From Neospora caninum Liverpool (taxonomy: Eukaryota > Apicomplexa > Conoidasida > Eucoccidiorida > Sarcocystidae), in the NCBI RefSeq assembly GCF_000208865.1, contig NC_018396.1:1443630-1507629 (forward strand): a DNA stretch of 64,000 bases, written 5' to 3'. The position numbers and the translations under genes are program-made. Numbering within the stretch: position 1 is the stretch's first letter; every line of letters starts with the position of its first letter. Below are positions 23,326-35,789 of this stretch, piece by piece. Under the pieces are notes generated by a model. It worked only from the letters and a program-made list of their open reading frames with translations. It made no database searches and was not told the origin of the DNA.

Positions 23326-23971
23326 CGTGTGTGACCGAAGACGGAAAGGGCGGAGACGTGAACGTCAGAGAAAAATGCCGCGAATGAAAGTGATTTGAAC
23401 GTTTGTACACTGAAGAAGGACTCGAAAAACTGACGCCCGTGGCTGAAGTCTCTCTTCTCCCTCTTGTGTTCAAAAAGCGCAGTCCAATAAAGACACCAAA
23501 ACACAGCGTGCCGGTTCCTAACAGGAAAACTCGCACAGAGGCGGTTTTCAAATCCCTTTACACGGTATTACAACGACAAAATTAAAAGGGTGCACAGCAG
23601 ATGGAAGACTGCTTACAGGCAGACTGATCGGGGAACTCGGAACTGTTCGGCAAAAAAGAGCACCTCTCAAAAAAGAGGCTCCTGTTACCACAATCGGAAG
23701 CGTGTGTGTGTACGGTCCGTTTCCAGAGAGACGGAACGGACTATCCTCGACAGAAGCAGTGCTCTTCTAAGTCGAAACAGAAGGCCCACGCATTGCCTGT
23801 TCACCACACAACAAAACATATATGTTTGGGGCCGCTTTTCTTATCGAAGCGACCGGTCCGCCAGCGCTGAACGCCGTGGAACAAAAGGTGAGGGAGAACA
23901 ATTTTGCACGACGCCGCAACGCTTAACCGCTTCATCCGTGTAGCTCGTCTCATTTTCACGACCCAACCACG

Positions 23972-23990
23972 CACACACACACACACACAC
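23972..23990. repeat. CA microsatellite
   Basis: Ten CA units in the reticulon/peptidase intergenic region. Confidence 0.9.
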
Positions 23991-24150
23991 TCCTGAATCA
24001 ACGCTGGAAACGCCTGTGAGCCGGTGGGTAACCCCCCGCAGCGATCTCCGCGCGCTTTGCTAGCACCCCCGTCTGAAGTCTCGTCCAAACCCGTTTTTGG
24101 CATGAATGGTTCCGGGAATATACGCATCTCACCGTTTATCTTGTTCTACG

Positions 24151-24171
24151 CACACACACACACACACACAA
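24151..24171. repeat. CA microsatellite
   Basis: Ten CA units, 160 bp from the preceding CA tract. Confidence 0.9.
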
Positions 24172-26232
24172 AGCGCATGGAGAGGGAAATGAGGTGAAAC
24201 ACAACCTCATAATGCGGCAACACCCGGAGATATGTCTCTCCTGCCGGCACCTCTGGCGTGTCTCCCTCCCGTACCCGCCAAATGCCAATAGAGCATCGTG
24301 TGCAACTACAGAAAAAGTTCAACTTCTGGCTAAATTTATTCGTGCAAGGTGGTCCTCTGCATACACTTTTTCTGGCTGACGTAACATCTGGAATCGTAGG
24401 CGACTGTAGTCGAACTCGGCATTCAGTGAAGCGTCCCGCCAACGACGTTTTTTCTCACGCGCCGCTGCGACGAAACGCGCGCGACTGCGCTTAGTCTTCC
24501 ATCATGGAAACGGGCATCGTAACGAGATGCGGGACATCGTAACGAGATGCGAGGCTTCGTCCTTCATACGGCATGACCTTGTTCGTCAGCAGTGTCTTCG
24601 GCAGCACAGGCTACACACAGCAACCCAGAAATGTGGTACGCCATATGTTATAGTTATATATCGTTTACGTGTCTGACCATTTACCGACAGTCCCCGTCCG
24701 AAGAGGCGAAGCGTGAGAAGCTGTTGATCAACTACGCAGCATCCCCCAAAACTTTGATAGAAAACTGCCTGCAGCTTTCACTGATCGACCTCAAAAAGTA
24801 ACTTGGAAGATTCTGGGGAACAGTCGGTAAGATACAGGAGAGATACGTTGCTGCCTCTACTCTTCCCCGTTGGTGCAGACACTTGCAGATGCCAAAATTC
24901 ATCTGTTCCAAGCGAATCGAAACTTTGTCTTCTTGAGGGTCGTTTCGTGTGTTCCCTGCCTCGTAACGGTGATTCAGAAAGAGAGACTCACTTTTGAGGA
25001 CGCTACAGAATGGGGATCGAACGCAAGTGCAAGACTCGGCCAAAGTAAGGCGCGATCGTGGGGCGAACGAATAGGCACAACGTGAACACCGAACATTCGT
25101 TTGCCGGAGTGAAGGTGCCGGCCGCTGTGCCTGTTTGCTGTCGAAGCGAAAACAGCTGCAAACGAATATTCTGTTGGTATCTGAGGGCCAGGTGCCTGTG
25201 TGTGCTGGTCTGATGGCCCGCGTGAAGCCTCAAACTGCGTACAGTAGACGCCGTTCGTGTCCGTGTCAAACGGATGCTCTGCGGGACACAGTCGCCCCCG
25301 ACGTTCGTGCAGAGCTCTTCTCTGAACTGTCGCCCCAGATATACGAAAAGAGTGCAATCACTCGTCTCCATACACCGGATATATTTTTGCAGATCGGGGG
25401 TACGAACCAACAGCCAGCGCTGGTCGCACCGCATCCCCGGGTTCCTCCCACCGAAGGTTTGTCTGTCGGGGATTCCCGTCTGTGCGTGGATCGCGCTTTC
25501 AGTTCAGCCAGGCAATTCCAGTTCGTTACGTCGTATGAATACAACACCTGATAAACTTACAGACAGTGCCTGTTAAAGAAGCCGCCCCCTCTGCGAGGCG
25601 CAGACAGCAAAGGTCCAGGACACTGGCTGTGCTGCTAGGAACCTAGCATTGCAGTGTGCAGGCAGTTTCACCTTGCCGTCACACGCGGTGACTACAAAGA
25701 TTACGCGGGTTTAGTCGGGCTCCGGCACCGATTCGGTTTCACTCGATATGTCGCGCGCAGATGTACGTCCGACTTTTGGAAATTACGCCTCTCTACGTTT
25801 CGTGTTTCGGATTACGTCCACGGTGTGAGGTTCCGTAGAAGCGATTCGAGCTGCCCAAGCTGGAGTCAGCGAGGCGCGTTTGAGGACCTTCGGCCTCATG
25901 CATCAAGAGCGACACATTTCGCAGAATTTCCGCCCCGCGTGGGGAGCTCTCTGCTCGAATTTCGTCGGTGGTGCAACAGAATTTTGTGTACACAGTTTTC
26001 TGAGCAACCGCTTCCTTTTACGCTTCTCCTTACCGAGAGCATTTGCATCCATCGTTTCACTGGCAGCGCGTGATCCTCGTATCACCGCCGAGGCGGAAGA
26101 ACGAGCGATCTCCTACCTACTGAGTTCCATCTCTAGTCCTGCTCACCGGTACAACACTCCCAAGTTGCTGGTGTTCTCACATATTTTCATGTCCTGGGCG
26201 TACAAAGAATCTCTTACCAGCAGTGGGCAAAG

Positions 26233-29200
26233 ATGACTGCTTCGATTCAATCTCCGCTTTCGTCGATGCCCCGCATGGGCCAGAAGACCAGGCGGCAAAC
26301 GACGTGGAGACGGTCCACAGTATTCGCAGCGGGTTTTTTTCTTCTCTGTTTTCTCTCTGTAAGTGACTGATTAGTCATTTTTCACCTGAGAATGCAAATG
26401 TCGCGCGAGCAACGTTTACTTCGCCTCGTGACGGCACTGTCGACCGCTCACGGGCAACCAGCGGGACTCGGTTCTCGGAGAAACACGGAGAAACGCAACC
26501 GACCCGACAGAAGACTACAAACGTGGAAAATTCCTATATTTCGGAGCGTTTGCCTCTCTTCCGCTCGAAGGGTCGGGGCCTGCCGCGCTGTGGCGACATT
26601 GACCCTACGAGAGCGCCAGCGTTGCCGTCCCTGTACACGGGGGCAGTGATTCCGTCGTCACCGCTCCTCTTCTGCGGTGGGAGTTTCGTCACTCTATAGC
26701 GATACGCATCTACGAATGTAGACCTCTCTCTCGCTCTCGCTTCGTCTAACAACGTGGAATGCTCATGAGGGAGGCAGCCGCCACGACGGGGGTCATTGCA
26801 CCGTCACAAGGTTTTGCACAGTCACGGGATGGTTTTCTCGCCATTGCCGAAAGGTTTCTGTTTCAGGTCAAAGTGTCATGCTTTTCCTCCTGGCCGTATC
26901 CGACCGAGAGGATGGATGTAGACAGGACAGCCGAGACTACAGGGGGTCTGCAGGCGTTCAGGCATCCTCATCGGCTCTGTCGCTCCTCTCTACTTCCTTC
27001 GGTAGTAGACCAGCTGTATGTTCCTTAGGATATACCTTGAATTTTTGTGGATCCATTTCGCGTCGGCGCCAGTGAAGCCCGCCCTGTCGTTCAGTGTCAC
27101 GCGTGGAGCGTCTTCTGAGTCTACTTACACCGCCTGCTGCCAAACTGTGGTGGGCGCTTTTTGCAGGATTTCGGCTTCTCTCACGTGCACGCGTCCACAG
27201 AAGAAGAGAACAAACCTCTAGGTACAAACGCTGAACAGCCTGTGCGCTGTCGGTTCCGCGGGCACGTCGCCGCACCGGGTCCTTTTAACGTCGAATGCTT
27301 TCATAAGTCATCATGTTCGGGTTCAGGGTATTCGGCTTCTTGTCGTGTGCTCGGCTGTGACTCGCCCTGGTCTGCTTCCTCCGTTGAAGCAAAACGGAGA
27401 ACAAGCTTGGTGGCAGTAACGGCAACTCGCGTGCGGATTCCGTCCAAAGGGATGCTGGCGGAATCGACTGTGGTCCTGCAGATGCTTGTCCTCCTCTCGC
27501 GGTGTCTGTTCTGACCAACTGCCTTTTGCATGCCAAGTTCGAGCTGTGGCGACCGAACCTTTTCCGCAGACGCGACACCGGATACAGAACGTTCGGCCTC
27601 GTGGCTGTGCTGCGCAACCTGGGGCCGCTCTGGATCTGCAGAATGCAGAGAAAACGGAATGCAGATAGACTGATGTCTTGCGGTTCCCGCTCACACAGTA
27701 CTACAAGCGTTGACCGTTGTTGTAGCGCCGCTCTGGCTCTGTTGTCCTTCCGTGTTCTCCCAGTACGCCTGGACCCGGCTACCCTCCCCCGGTACAACCT
27801 GACGCGTCATTTTGGTTATACGTCGATCTTCGACCCCAGAATCGATGAGGACATCGAAAAGCTCAGCAGGCAGGCCGAAGCGTTCAACAAGCGATTCAAA
27901 GGCACCCTGGACTCCGCCCTTTCGGAGGCACTCGAGGCGTACGAGGAGGTCGATGAAGCCGTGGACATGGTGGACTACTATGTCGCCCTCGTATCTGCAG
28001 TGAACACCACGGATGAAGCGATACGACAGCGCGTGAACCAACTGGAGTCTCGAATGGCCTCGGAGTCAGTCTCCCCCTTTACTAGTAGAATGAAAAACCC
28101 TGGGGTGACTCGGCGTGCTAGGCTTGTCCAAACGAAACGTGAAACAGTGCACGGTTGAACTGTGGGTTCCTTTCCATTGAGTTCACGGCTTCGCTTTCCC
28201 AGCGTTCTCTTTTCGAGAGGCAAGTAGGCAGCCCGATGGAACAAATGCGACGTTCTTGGGCGCTGTCCGAGCGACCTGCGTGCCGCGTTTTCCCTCGCCT
28301 TCAAAGGTACACCGCGGCGTACGGCGGACCGTGTCCCCCAGCCGAGGTGCGGTCCGGCAAAGCAGCCAGTAGCAACTCCAGGGGACCCTCTGACCTATTG
28401 CGTGCTTCGACCGCGTGTGGATGCGCTGGATCCTCCCACGGGTAGAGCGGCGCTCTCCCCACAGCTTCGCTCTCGACAGGGGGCGAAGAGGACTCACCTG
28501 CCTTTTGTGAATTCCCTGTCTCCACCTGTTGTTTGTGTCCTTGACTAGGATACAGCCGCATCTTCTATTTGTCTCCGTGGAGCTTGCGTCGCTACCGGAG
28601 GCGGCGATTGAGAAGCAGAAGGCAGCCAACGACAATCTCCACTTCTACTCCGGTTTCCTTGGGGCGGCGAGGCGACGCGCGCCTCACATGCTGTCCGAGT
28701 CGGTGGAGCGCGCCCTCATGGTGCGTAAGCCTTTGACGGTCACGACTGCCACGGACTACTATTTCAAGCAACTCGACGATGCGACCTTCCTCATGCAGGG
28801 CGAGAGGATGATTCTGCCGCAAGTCCTCTCTTTCATCATGGACAGCCAACAAGAGCGCCGCTGGGCCGCGCAGGCGGCTGTCAAGCAGTAAGCATACTCA
28901 TGACAGCCCTCCGAAGAGAGAGACACATGCGTTTGCCCCCCACAAAGTTGCTCCGAGGCGGGAGACTGGACCTGGAAACTGCGTCGTCTCTTGCCAGCAG
29001 GCGCGGCTTCACAATCGAGAGAGCGGAAAGCTTCCGATCACGCTACGTGGCGGCTGTGAACATGTCCGCGTGCAGCCCGTGATTTGCTGTGGTGCGAATC
29101 CAGTCAGCTGCTTCAGGAGTTCCTTCTTTCCTGACAAAAAACGGCACTCCCGAATGGACGGCGGGTCGCCCGTGTTTTCTGGTTGTGCATTCTCCCAGGG

Positions 29201-32200
29201 GTCTGCAAGAGCACATGATCACAAAGTTCGGAGCGCTCAGCCTGAACATTGTGCTGGGGTCGTGGTATGCGGAGCGAAAAGAGAGAGGATACCAGGTACT
29301 GGCTGCGATACCTTCCTCCCACCGGTCTCTGCGAAGTCCAGTGTTCGTGCAGTCGCAGCGACAATAAGCGAGTTTCGCCTGATCCCCGGCCTGTTCTCTT
29401 GATGGCGGGTGGCCCAATGTGCGACAAACGAGCGTTTCTGCGCACACACACACACACACACAACACACTGACTCGCGAAGGCGTACTCGCGCCATCTCTC
29501 ACTCGCCAGCCCTCGCCGCGTGCGGGTGTTTACAGACAGTGCGTTCGTCCCGCAATGTCTCCAACAATGTGTCTGACGCAACCATTGAAGCGCTCATCAA
29601 GGCAGGCGAGACGGTCGCAGTTCAGCTGACGAAACGGTACTACCGGTTGAAGAAGCAAATCCTCGTAAAAAAAGGTGCACTGACGGTAAGCAAATCAACG
29701 CTGTCACCCCGAGTGCAAGGCGCTTGTCGCTCTGTTCGCGGACCCAGGGTTGTTTCTCCCTGCTGGGACTCGTTTATTGACGCGCCCCAATCGTCTGTGT
29801 GCCCCGGTGTTTCTTGGATAAACGAGCATGGGCGGACAGCGACGTTGTCGGGCATGAGGACGAAGGGACGCGTGCACGCTTCCGGGGTCGCGTCCCCGCC
29901 GTTGCCGTCTAACTATCGGCTTTAGCGTGTATGCGTTGGAACGCGGTTCAGAGAGAGGCACTCTTCTTGTCGGCGAGGGAGGTCCGTCGTGGCGCGCCCC
30001 GTCGGTTCGACTCTCTGCGCAGGACATAAACTCGCAGTTAAAACGGGCTGCTTCTAACCGTGTCCATCTTTGGTGCTTCCCCTTCCTTTTCTTCGTTCGC
30101 CTCCAGACGTTCGATTTCGCGGATCGCCTGGCGCCGCTGCCCCTAAAATCAAGCGGCCACGTTTTCGACTGGGAGGAATCAACGAACATTGTCAGGACAG
30201 CGTACAGTTCTTTCTCGCCGACCATGGCGAAGCTATTTGACCAGTTGCTGGACGAAGAGCGGATTGACGCGCCTGCAGTCCCCGGAAAACGCACGCCTGC
30301 ATGCTACTTGGGCACGCCGACAACGGGGCCGTTCGTCGTTCTGCAGCACGTGGGACAGCAACATTGCGTCGAAACTCTCGCGCACGAAGCCGGTAAAAAG
30401 CTTGCTGGAGGGTTGTCAAAAAGCGCGCCGGTCGTAGGGCGGGCGGAACGCTCTTATTACCGTGGTACTCCAAGCCGCGCAGGAATTCACTGCGGTTTGT
30501 TCGGACGCGCACGGGATGGCTGGCCAGACGATTTTGCCCGTCCATGAATCAGCTGAGAATAGCTGCATTAGAAAGCGAGAGACAGAGGCCGTGACTCTGG
30601 TGTGAGCTGCGCAGTTTTCACGTGGTTTTCTGCTTTGCTTGCCCACAGGTCATGCCATCCACTCCATTCTCTCCTACGAGCAAGGAAACCTGCAGCACGT
30701 GCCACCATTGACGGTCGCTGAGATGGCGAGCCTCATGGGAGAGCGAATTGTCTTTGACAGCTTGCTGGGGCGCACGACGGATCCTGAGGAGCGCCTGGCT
30801 CTTCTGCTGAGTCATATTGATGGTTGGACCAGCACGGTTACCCGACAGCTTATGTTTGATGACTTCGAGGTAATTCGGCGGCAGCAGTCCAGCGCCGTAA
30901 ACGCATGAGACACAGTGATTCGACAAAAACGGTGGGCGAAAGTGTCCTGCAGCAGTGAAGGAGAGACAGATGGCTCTGACAATAGACAGTCGCAGGCTGG
31001 CCCCGCGACGCGCATGCCTTTGGGAACCGCCGGAGAAGCGTACGGGAAACCAGCGTCGGAGACTGCTTGTATGGAACTTTGGGAGACCGAATTGATTTCG
31101 TTGGGGGGAGTCGGCGTACTGGCAGCTTTTGTGTTGAGCGCACAGCTTTCCCTGTGGCAACGACTTCGTCGCATCGACGGGGCAGTGTCTGTGATCACTT
31201 TGTTGTTGACACAGGTAACGCGTTCGAGAGACGATGCACAGAAAAATACTGTCTATGAGGATTGGTGTTTGTGTGCCGTTGCAGAGTAGAGTGCACGAGG
31301 CCCGCACTCAAGGGACAATACCGGACGGCGCATTCACAGCAATGTGGAAGGAAGCTCTGGAGTAGGTTACTCACAGGTTCCGCCGTCGCGACCGCTGTCG
31401 GTGCTTTTACGGTTGTTGCACAGACGCCGAATGATAGCGCTCGATGGAGAAATCGGGGGAATTGCGTCGGCGATTGGGGCCGTAGAATTCGTGCCTCTGT
31501 GCCGGTTCGTTGATACCTCGTGGAGAAGAGAGAGGGGCGCGTTCTAACCAAGTGCAGCGCTGACGCGCATCGAGTTCTGCGGGGCTCACCGGGATCCCGT
31601 GTCACACGTTGTTGCCGGCAGCGTAGATCACTAGAGATTCCAGGTCATCTTGCATATCGGTAGGATATTGAAATCCAACACCTGTAGCTATCTGGACTCT
31701 TGACGCACCGGGCCCAAGGCACCATTGTGGGGCTCTCTGCATGCACGGCATTCCCGACAACTTCCCGATAACAATCAGTTTGAACGGGTTCCTTGTTAAC
31801 GCTCGAGCCGCCAAACCGAGAACCGTCACAGGAGCAACAGCGAGAAAAGTAGTTTCCGTAGATCGATCTGTGTGGTTCTGTCTGGTCTGAAAAACGTTAC
31901 TGACGCTTCGGTGTGAGTCGGACCAATCCGAGTTCATTGCGTTCCCAGTCCTGCTTTCCGAAATGGTACCTGTGAACAGGAAGTACTTCGGTGCTGAAGG
32001 CGAGGTTTTTGACAGCTTTGCAAACGCGGAGTTGGATTGGGTCCGCATTCCACATTTTCATCGACAACCCTTCTATGTCCACGCGTACGCGTTCTCCGAG
32101 CTTGCGGTGGGATCTCTCTATGGCGTGTACAAGACGTCGCCCAATGGCTTCGAACAGAAATACCTCGACGTACTGCGGTCAGGAAACAAAAAGAGTTTCG

Positions 32201-32723
32201 AAGAGATCATGACGCCCTTCGGCCTGGACCCCTCCGTCGAGTCTTTCTGGGCTGATGCCATGAAAGCTACAGGAGGTGAGGACAGATGCCTAGCCCAACT
32301 GGGATATTCATCTCGTGCTGTCGGAACAACGACGCGAAACAGCTATCCCGGCGACGCCTGTTAGCGTAGACATTTTGTGGCCGCTTTTTAAATGCCCCGG
32401 GTGGAGCAACGTGGGAGAAGCGAAAGGAAAGAAGTAGCAAGGCAGCTGCTTTTCATGTGCAAGAACAACGCTTTTCTCGTCAGTGTTGTGGCGACCCGTT
32501 GCTGACGGCGTGTAACACAGTGACCTCCCAGTGGCTATCATGTTCTTGTTAAAATAGGCGTATTTCTCCCGGGTGTTCAACCGTGGCAGGTTTCGAAACG
32601 AACTGCATGTGTTCTTCAGAAATTCACATTTTGTGTTCGAATCTGGAATCTGTGGATGCACTGTTGCCAGGAGCGGTGATGGACCAGGCCGAGGCCCTCG
32701 CAGCAGAGCTGGACTTAATCTGA
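26233..32723 (+). CDS. M3B-family oligoendopeptidase F-like zinc metallopeptidase with signal peptide (11 exons, 666 aa)
   Basis: Zinc endopeptidase expected to cleave short peptides inside an enclosed channel. Proposed exons: 26233-26358, 27167-27221, 27764-28064, 28549-28887, 29199-29295, 29536-29685, 30107-30392, 30649-30869, 31285-31361, 31980-32275, 32671-32723; phases match at each junction and total 2001 nt. Exon 1 (42 codons) ends in a hydrophobic core (FAAGFFLLCFLS) before a GTAAGT donor, so the product should enter the secretory pathway. The mature part opens like PepF (LPRYNLTRHFGYTSIFDPRI), with a helical N-domain (SVERALMVRK), KRYYRLKKQILVKKG, the zinc motif H449-E-A-G-H453 followed by AIHS, the third-ligand segment VAEMASLMGE (E476), and the C-terminal HRQPFYVHAYAFSELAVGSL and KYFGAEGEVF segments. 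Length fits the family's usual 600 or so plus a leader. Exons 1-2 are less certain than 3-11. Classical PepF is cytosolic in bacteria, so secretion is notable. Confidence 0.85.
29442..29462. repeat. CA microsatellite in intron 5 of the M3B peptidase gene
   Basis: About ten CA units, 70 bp upstream of the exon 6 acceptor. Confidence 0.9.
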
Positions 32724-34046
32724 TGAAATTGCGATCTTCTCTTTCGACGGTCGACGTGTCCAGTCAGAAGGCGCCTGTCGAAGGCGGTGGACACTGGAAA
32801 CACTGGGTTGCTGATACAGAAGCTGTTGTATTCCCAGATATCAAGGAAAGACGACATAGGAGACACTCCGTCGGGAGGTGTCTGCTTGCAACGCTTGTTA
32901 CCGATTTGTACTCGCCGATGGTACGCGACGGCTTCACAATCGCGTCGTTATGGCCGTAGTATAAGTCATATGCCGTGAGGCTATGCTACTACTGCCCTTG
33001 GACTGTGCCTGCGCTTCTGCGTGCCGTGGCGCTTGTGACAGGACGACATTCTTGCATGCGTTGTTTAGCTGCATGATGCATCCCGGCGAACTGCCCCCCG
33101 TGGGTTCACGATAGGCCAGTGGTTTCATGTTTTCGCCTCGCACATGAGCGCAAAGTAGGCCCGTGGTTCTGGTTACAGAATTTCACTTCGTACGCCAGTT
33201 GCTTTTTGCCCGAGCACCAGTCAAGTTAACTCTGTGCCGGGAGCTCCTCGCTGGGACATGCCGGAGGTCGGCGCCTGTTTATGCTACCAACTTCTTGCAG
33301 ACATTCGAATGTTGGCATTAGTTTGTATCAGTATGCAACTAGCTACAGGATGAAATCACCCAGTGTTGCCAAACGAATCCACATAGGGCCGGTTGCGCGT
33401 TTTTTTTGGCCGTATCGCCTCACGTTCTCACAGTTATTTCGATGCTGCGTAGAGGCGGTACCATGAGTTCGCGAGTGGCAGCTGTAGGGTTTTAATACAA
33501 ATACGGACTGACGTTTGATGCACAGAAAGGATGCACGTCACGCTGGTGCCACAGTCTCTTACCCAAGTCGCTTTGCGGTGCTTATTGACTGAAACTTATT
33601 GATACCGGTTCTCGGAACCCTCGCGTGTGTAGACACTGGACTCTGACGGCTACGAAGGCTCATGCCGATTTGCTGTGTTACTTTTTCGTTAACGCCTCCT
33701 GTGCCTGCCAACCCGACTCCATTGTGGACTGAAACATTAATGCATACTGCAACGCTCTACATATAATATATATATATATATATATGTTTTCTTAGTATGC
33801 GTTTCTTTAGTTGGCCCTTGTAAAACCCACTGACGTAACCTTATACTCTGCACGCCGGCGGAATCGCTGGAAAGGTGAGTTTTTTCGGAAAGTAGCTAAG
33901 CGCGTTCGACCAACAAGAAACAAAAACAGAGTCAGTTACCAGTTATGCATGAAAAACAGCCCAGGACAATGCAAGATTCGCTGTCAGAATACCAATACGG
34001 GGACCAGTCTACCAGCACATCTCCAGCGCCTAAGAGTTGTTCAGAT
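32724..34046. other. convergent intergenic region
   Basis: 3' flanks of the peptidase gene (plus) and the eEF1B gene (minus). No coding potential recognised. Contains a TA microsatellite near its right side. Confidence 0.4.
33766..33785. repeat. TA microsatellite
   Basis: About ten TA units in the convergent intergenic region. Confidence 0.9.
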
Positions 34047-35789
34047 TTACAGCTTGTTGAAGGAAACGATTTCTGCCGACTGCACGAGACCGTATGTTTC
34101 TTCATCTTCCTCCTCGTCCTCGTCGTCTCCCTCCTGGCGCTTCGCCAACTTCTCCAACTGCTCCGGAGTCATGCCCAGTGCCTCGATCTGATCGACGATT
34201 TCGTTCGTGTTCACGATATCGTCCAAGATTGTGCAGCAAAGCTGAATGGAAAGGGAAACACCAAGTCCAGCATACCAGTACGTTACAACCATCAAAACTC
34301 CGCCCCCCTCCAGGCATCCTGTGGCGAAGTCCGCTAGAAGGAAATAGCGGCACAAAAAAGAGAATCTGGTCTCACTTTGCAGCGACCCTCTGGAAACACT
34401 TGATGGGGGCGGCTACAGGCGCTGTCCAAACCGTGTAAGAAAATTGGAAATGATTTTTCAACCGCCGACTGAAGCTGCCGATCAAAGTCAACACTAGACG
34501 AACCTGGAGCTTGTAGAGTCCGAAAGCGACGGGAACCTTCTTGACAGCCTCGCCCCAGGTGACACCCTCGATGTTAATTTCCTTGCACAGCTTGGCAATC
34601 TCATCCAGACTGGTGTCCGCGTCTGCGGGCTTGACTTCAATGACAAGGGAAGACTTGTTAATCACCTCCTTCTTCTTCTTTCCCGCAGCCTCCTTTTTCT
34701 TCGACTCGGCCAGCTTCTTCACGGCCTCCTTGTCGGCATCATCCTCGCCTGTGTGGCGGCACACAAAACGGACATAGGCAATTTTGACCATTCGCGGAAA
34801 AAGACACACCGGATGACCCCGGCTTCGATCCGAGCCAATCCTGCGATGGCGCCTGTCTTTTATGTGTGAGTCGACGCAGTTATAACGCGACGGGGGGAGA
34901 ACACGGGGGAAAGTGCTTCACGAATTAACGTTTAAACATGAGTTGAATGATGGACTTCGCTTCGCGAGAGTCGACCGGCACAACGCCTCGAAATAAAACA
35001 AAACTGGACGCCAGGGTGATAACATGCTCCCACGTTAAGTCGCGGCATGCTCTAGTTGAATGCGTGATCTAATCGTCTTATTCCAATGCTCGGGCTAGCG
35101 AAGCAAGAAAAAATTCTCTGGTATATCCTCCCTACACGGAGAGGGAACTCCAAGGGAGACACGTGTTGAGCACTTTCGGGGCCAGTTTTACGGTAGCTGG
35201 ACTGTGCCGGCAGTACTTACAAAGAGTTCTTAACCTCCCCCCCTCCACCCCCAGAGCTCTCTCAAAAGACGGCAGCCGCTGAATGTGAAAACATTTAGTT
35301 TGAGGGTTTCAGCACTTCCCTCGCCATCAGGGTTGTACTCTTTAACTGGAAGTGCACGGCAGCACTCGCTTTTCCTCGTGGATGTCCCCCGGACCGAGAA
35401 CAACGCAGTTTTTCGGCACTGACTGAAGGCCGCTCCTTCCCCAGGAATCCATAGCTCTCTCTTGGGACGTGGCACATCTCCTCAGAAAGAACGCACTTAC
35501 CAAAGAGATCAATATCATCGTCGTCTTCCTCCTTCTTGGGCTTCTCTGCTGTCAGTTCCCCCTTGGGCCACGCGGCCTTCTGAACGGGGGAGAAATGGGA
35601 GACATGGCGGTACCACCGACTGGCGTCGACGAATTTCGTCGCGTTCGGCGCACCGAGAAGCTTGGAAAAAATGATGGCGTCATCCTGGGTGGCCGTGTAC
35701 CCTGTGATAAAGGACCGAGACGCGAGATACTCGTTAAGTTTCCCCACGCCGATGTCACTCTTCAGGTTTCCGAAATCGGGGACCACCAT
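34047..35789 (-). CDS. translation elongation factor 1B, guanine-nucleotide exchange subunit (3 exons, 242 aa)
   Basis: Exchanges GDP for GTP on eEF1A during cytosolic translation. Exons in reading order: 35789-35501, 34748-34504, 34241-34047; phases 1 and 0 close to 242 residues. Residues 1-75 form the GST-C-like N-domain (GKLNEYLASRSFITGYTATQ, then ASRWYRHVSHF). The acidic EEDDDDIDLFG motif (ending at residue 97, split by intron 1) is the family signature. A Lys-rich linker leads to the exchange domain: SSLVIEVKPADADTSLDEI, GVTWGEAVKKVPVAFGLYKL, then ILDDIVNTNEIVDQIEAL and the terminal LVQSAEIVSFNKL, matching the family's usual VQS-(D/A)-FNK ending. Unusual is a stretch between IEAL and LVQS with EQLEKLAKRQ and a run of some 11 acidic residues; typical members (about 210-230 aa) have only a few residues there. 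The gene is surely highly expressed. Confidence 0.95.

Larger units (their letters stand above)
23326..26232. other. 2.9-kb divergent intergenic region
   Basis: Separates the start of the reticulon (minus) from the signal-peptide exon of the M3B peptidase (plus); both promoters should lie here. It holds two CA microsatellites and a short direct repeat (CATCGTAACGAGATGCG twice near 24515-24550). No supported gene was found; open frames of up to 139 codons at 25.1-26.1 kb show no domain. Confidence 0.4.

Noticed and set aside
23972..24171. pair of CA tracts considered as a CRISPR-like or regulatory array
   Set aside because: Plain dinucleotide microsatellites; no spacer/repeat structure, and the genome is eukaryotic.
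26869..27000. possible extra exon of the M3B peptidase after the TTTCAG acceptor
   Set aside because: It is in phase but its only usable donor is weak (TCG/GTAGTA) and its sequence has no conserved feature; the join 26358/27167 is simpler.
33261..33480. AT-richer stretch considered as a cytochrome gene fragment
   Set aside because: Translation in all frames gave no convincing cytochrome b or cox1 motif.
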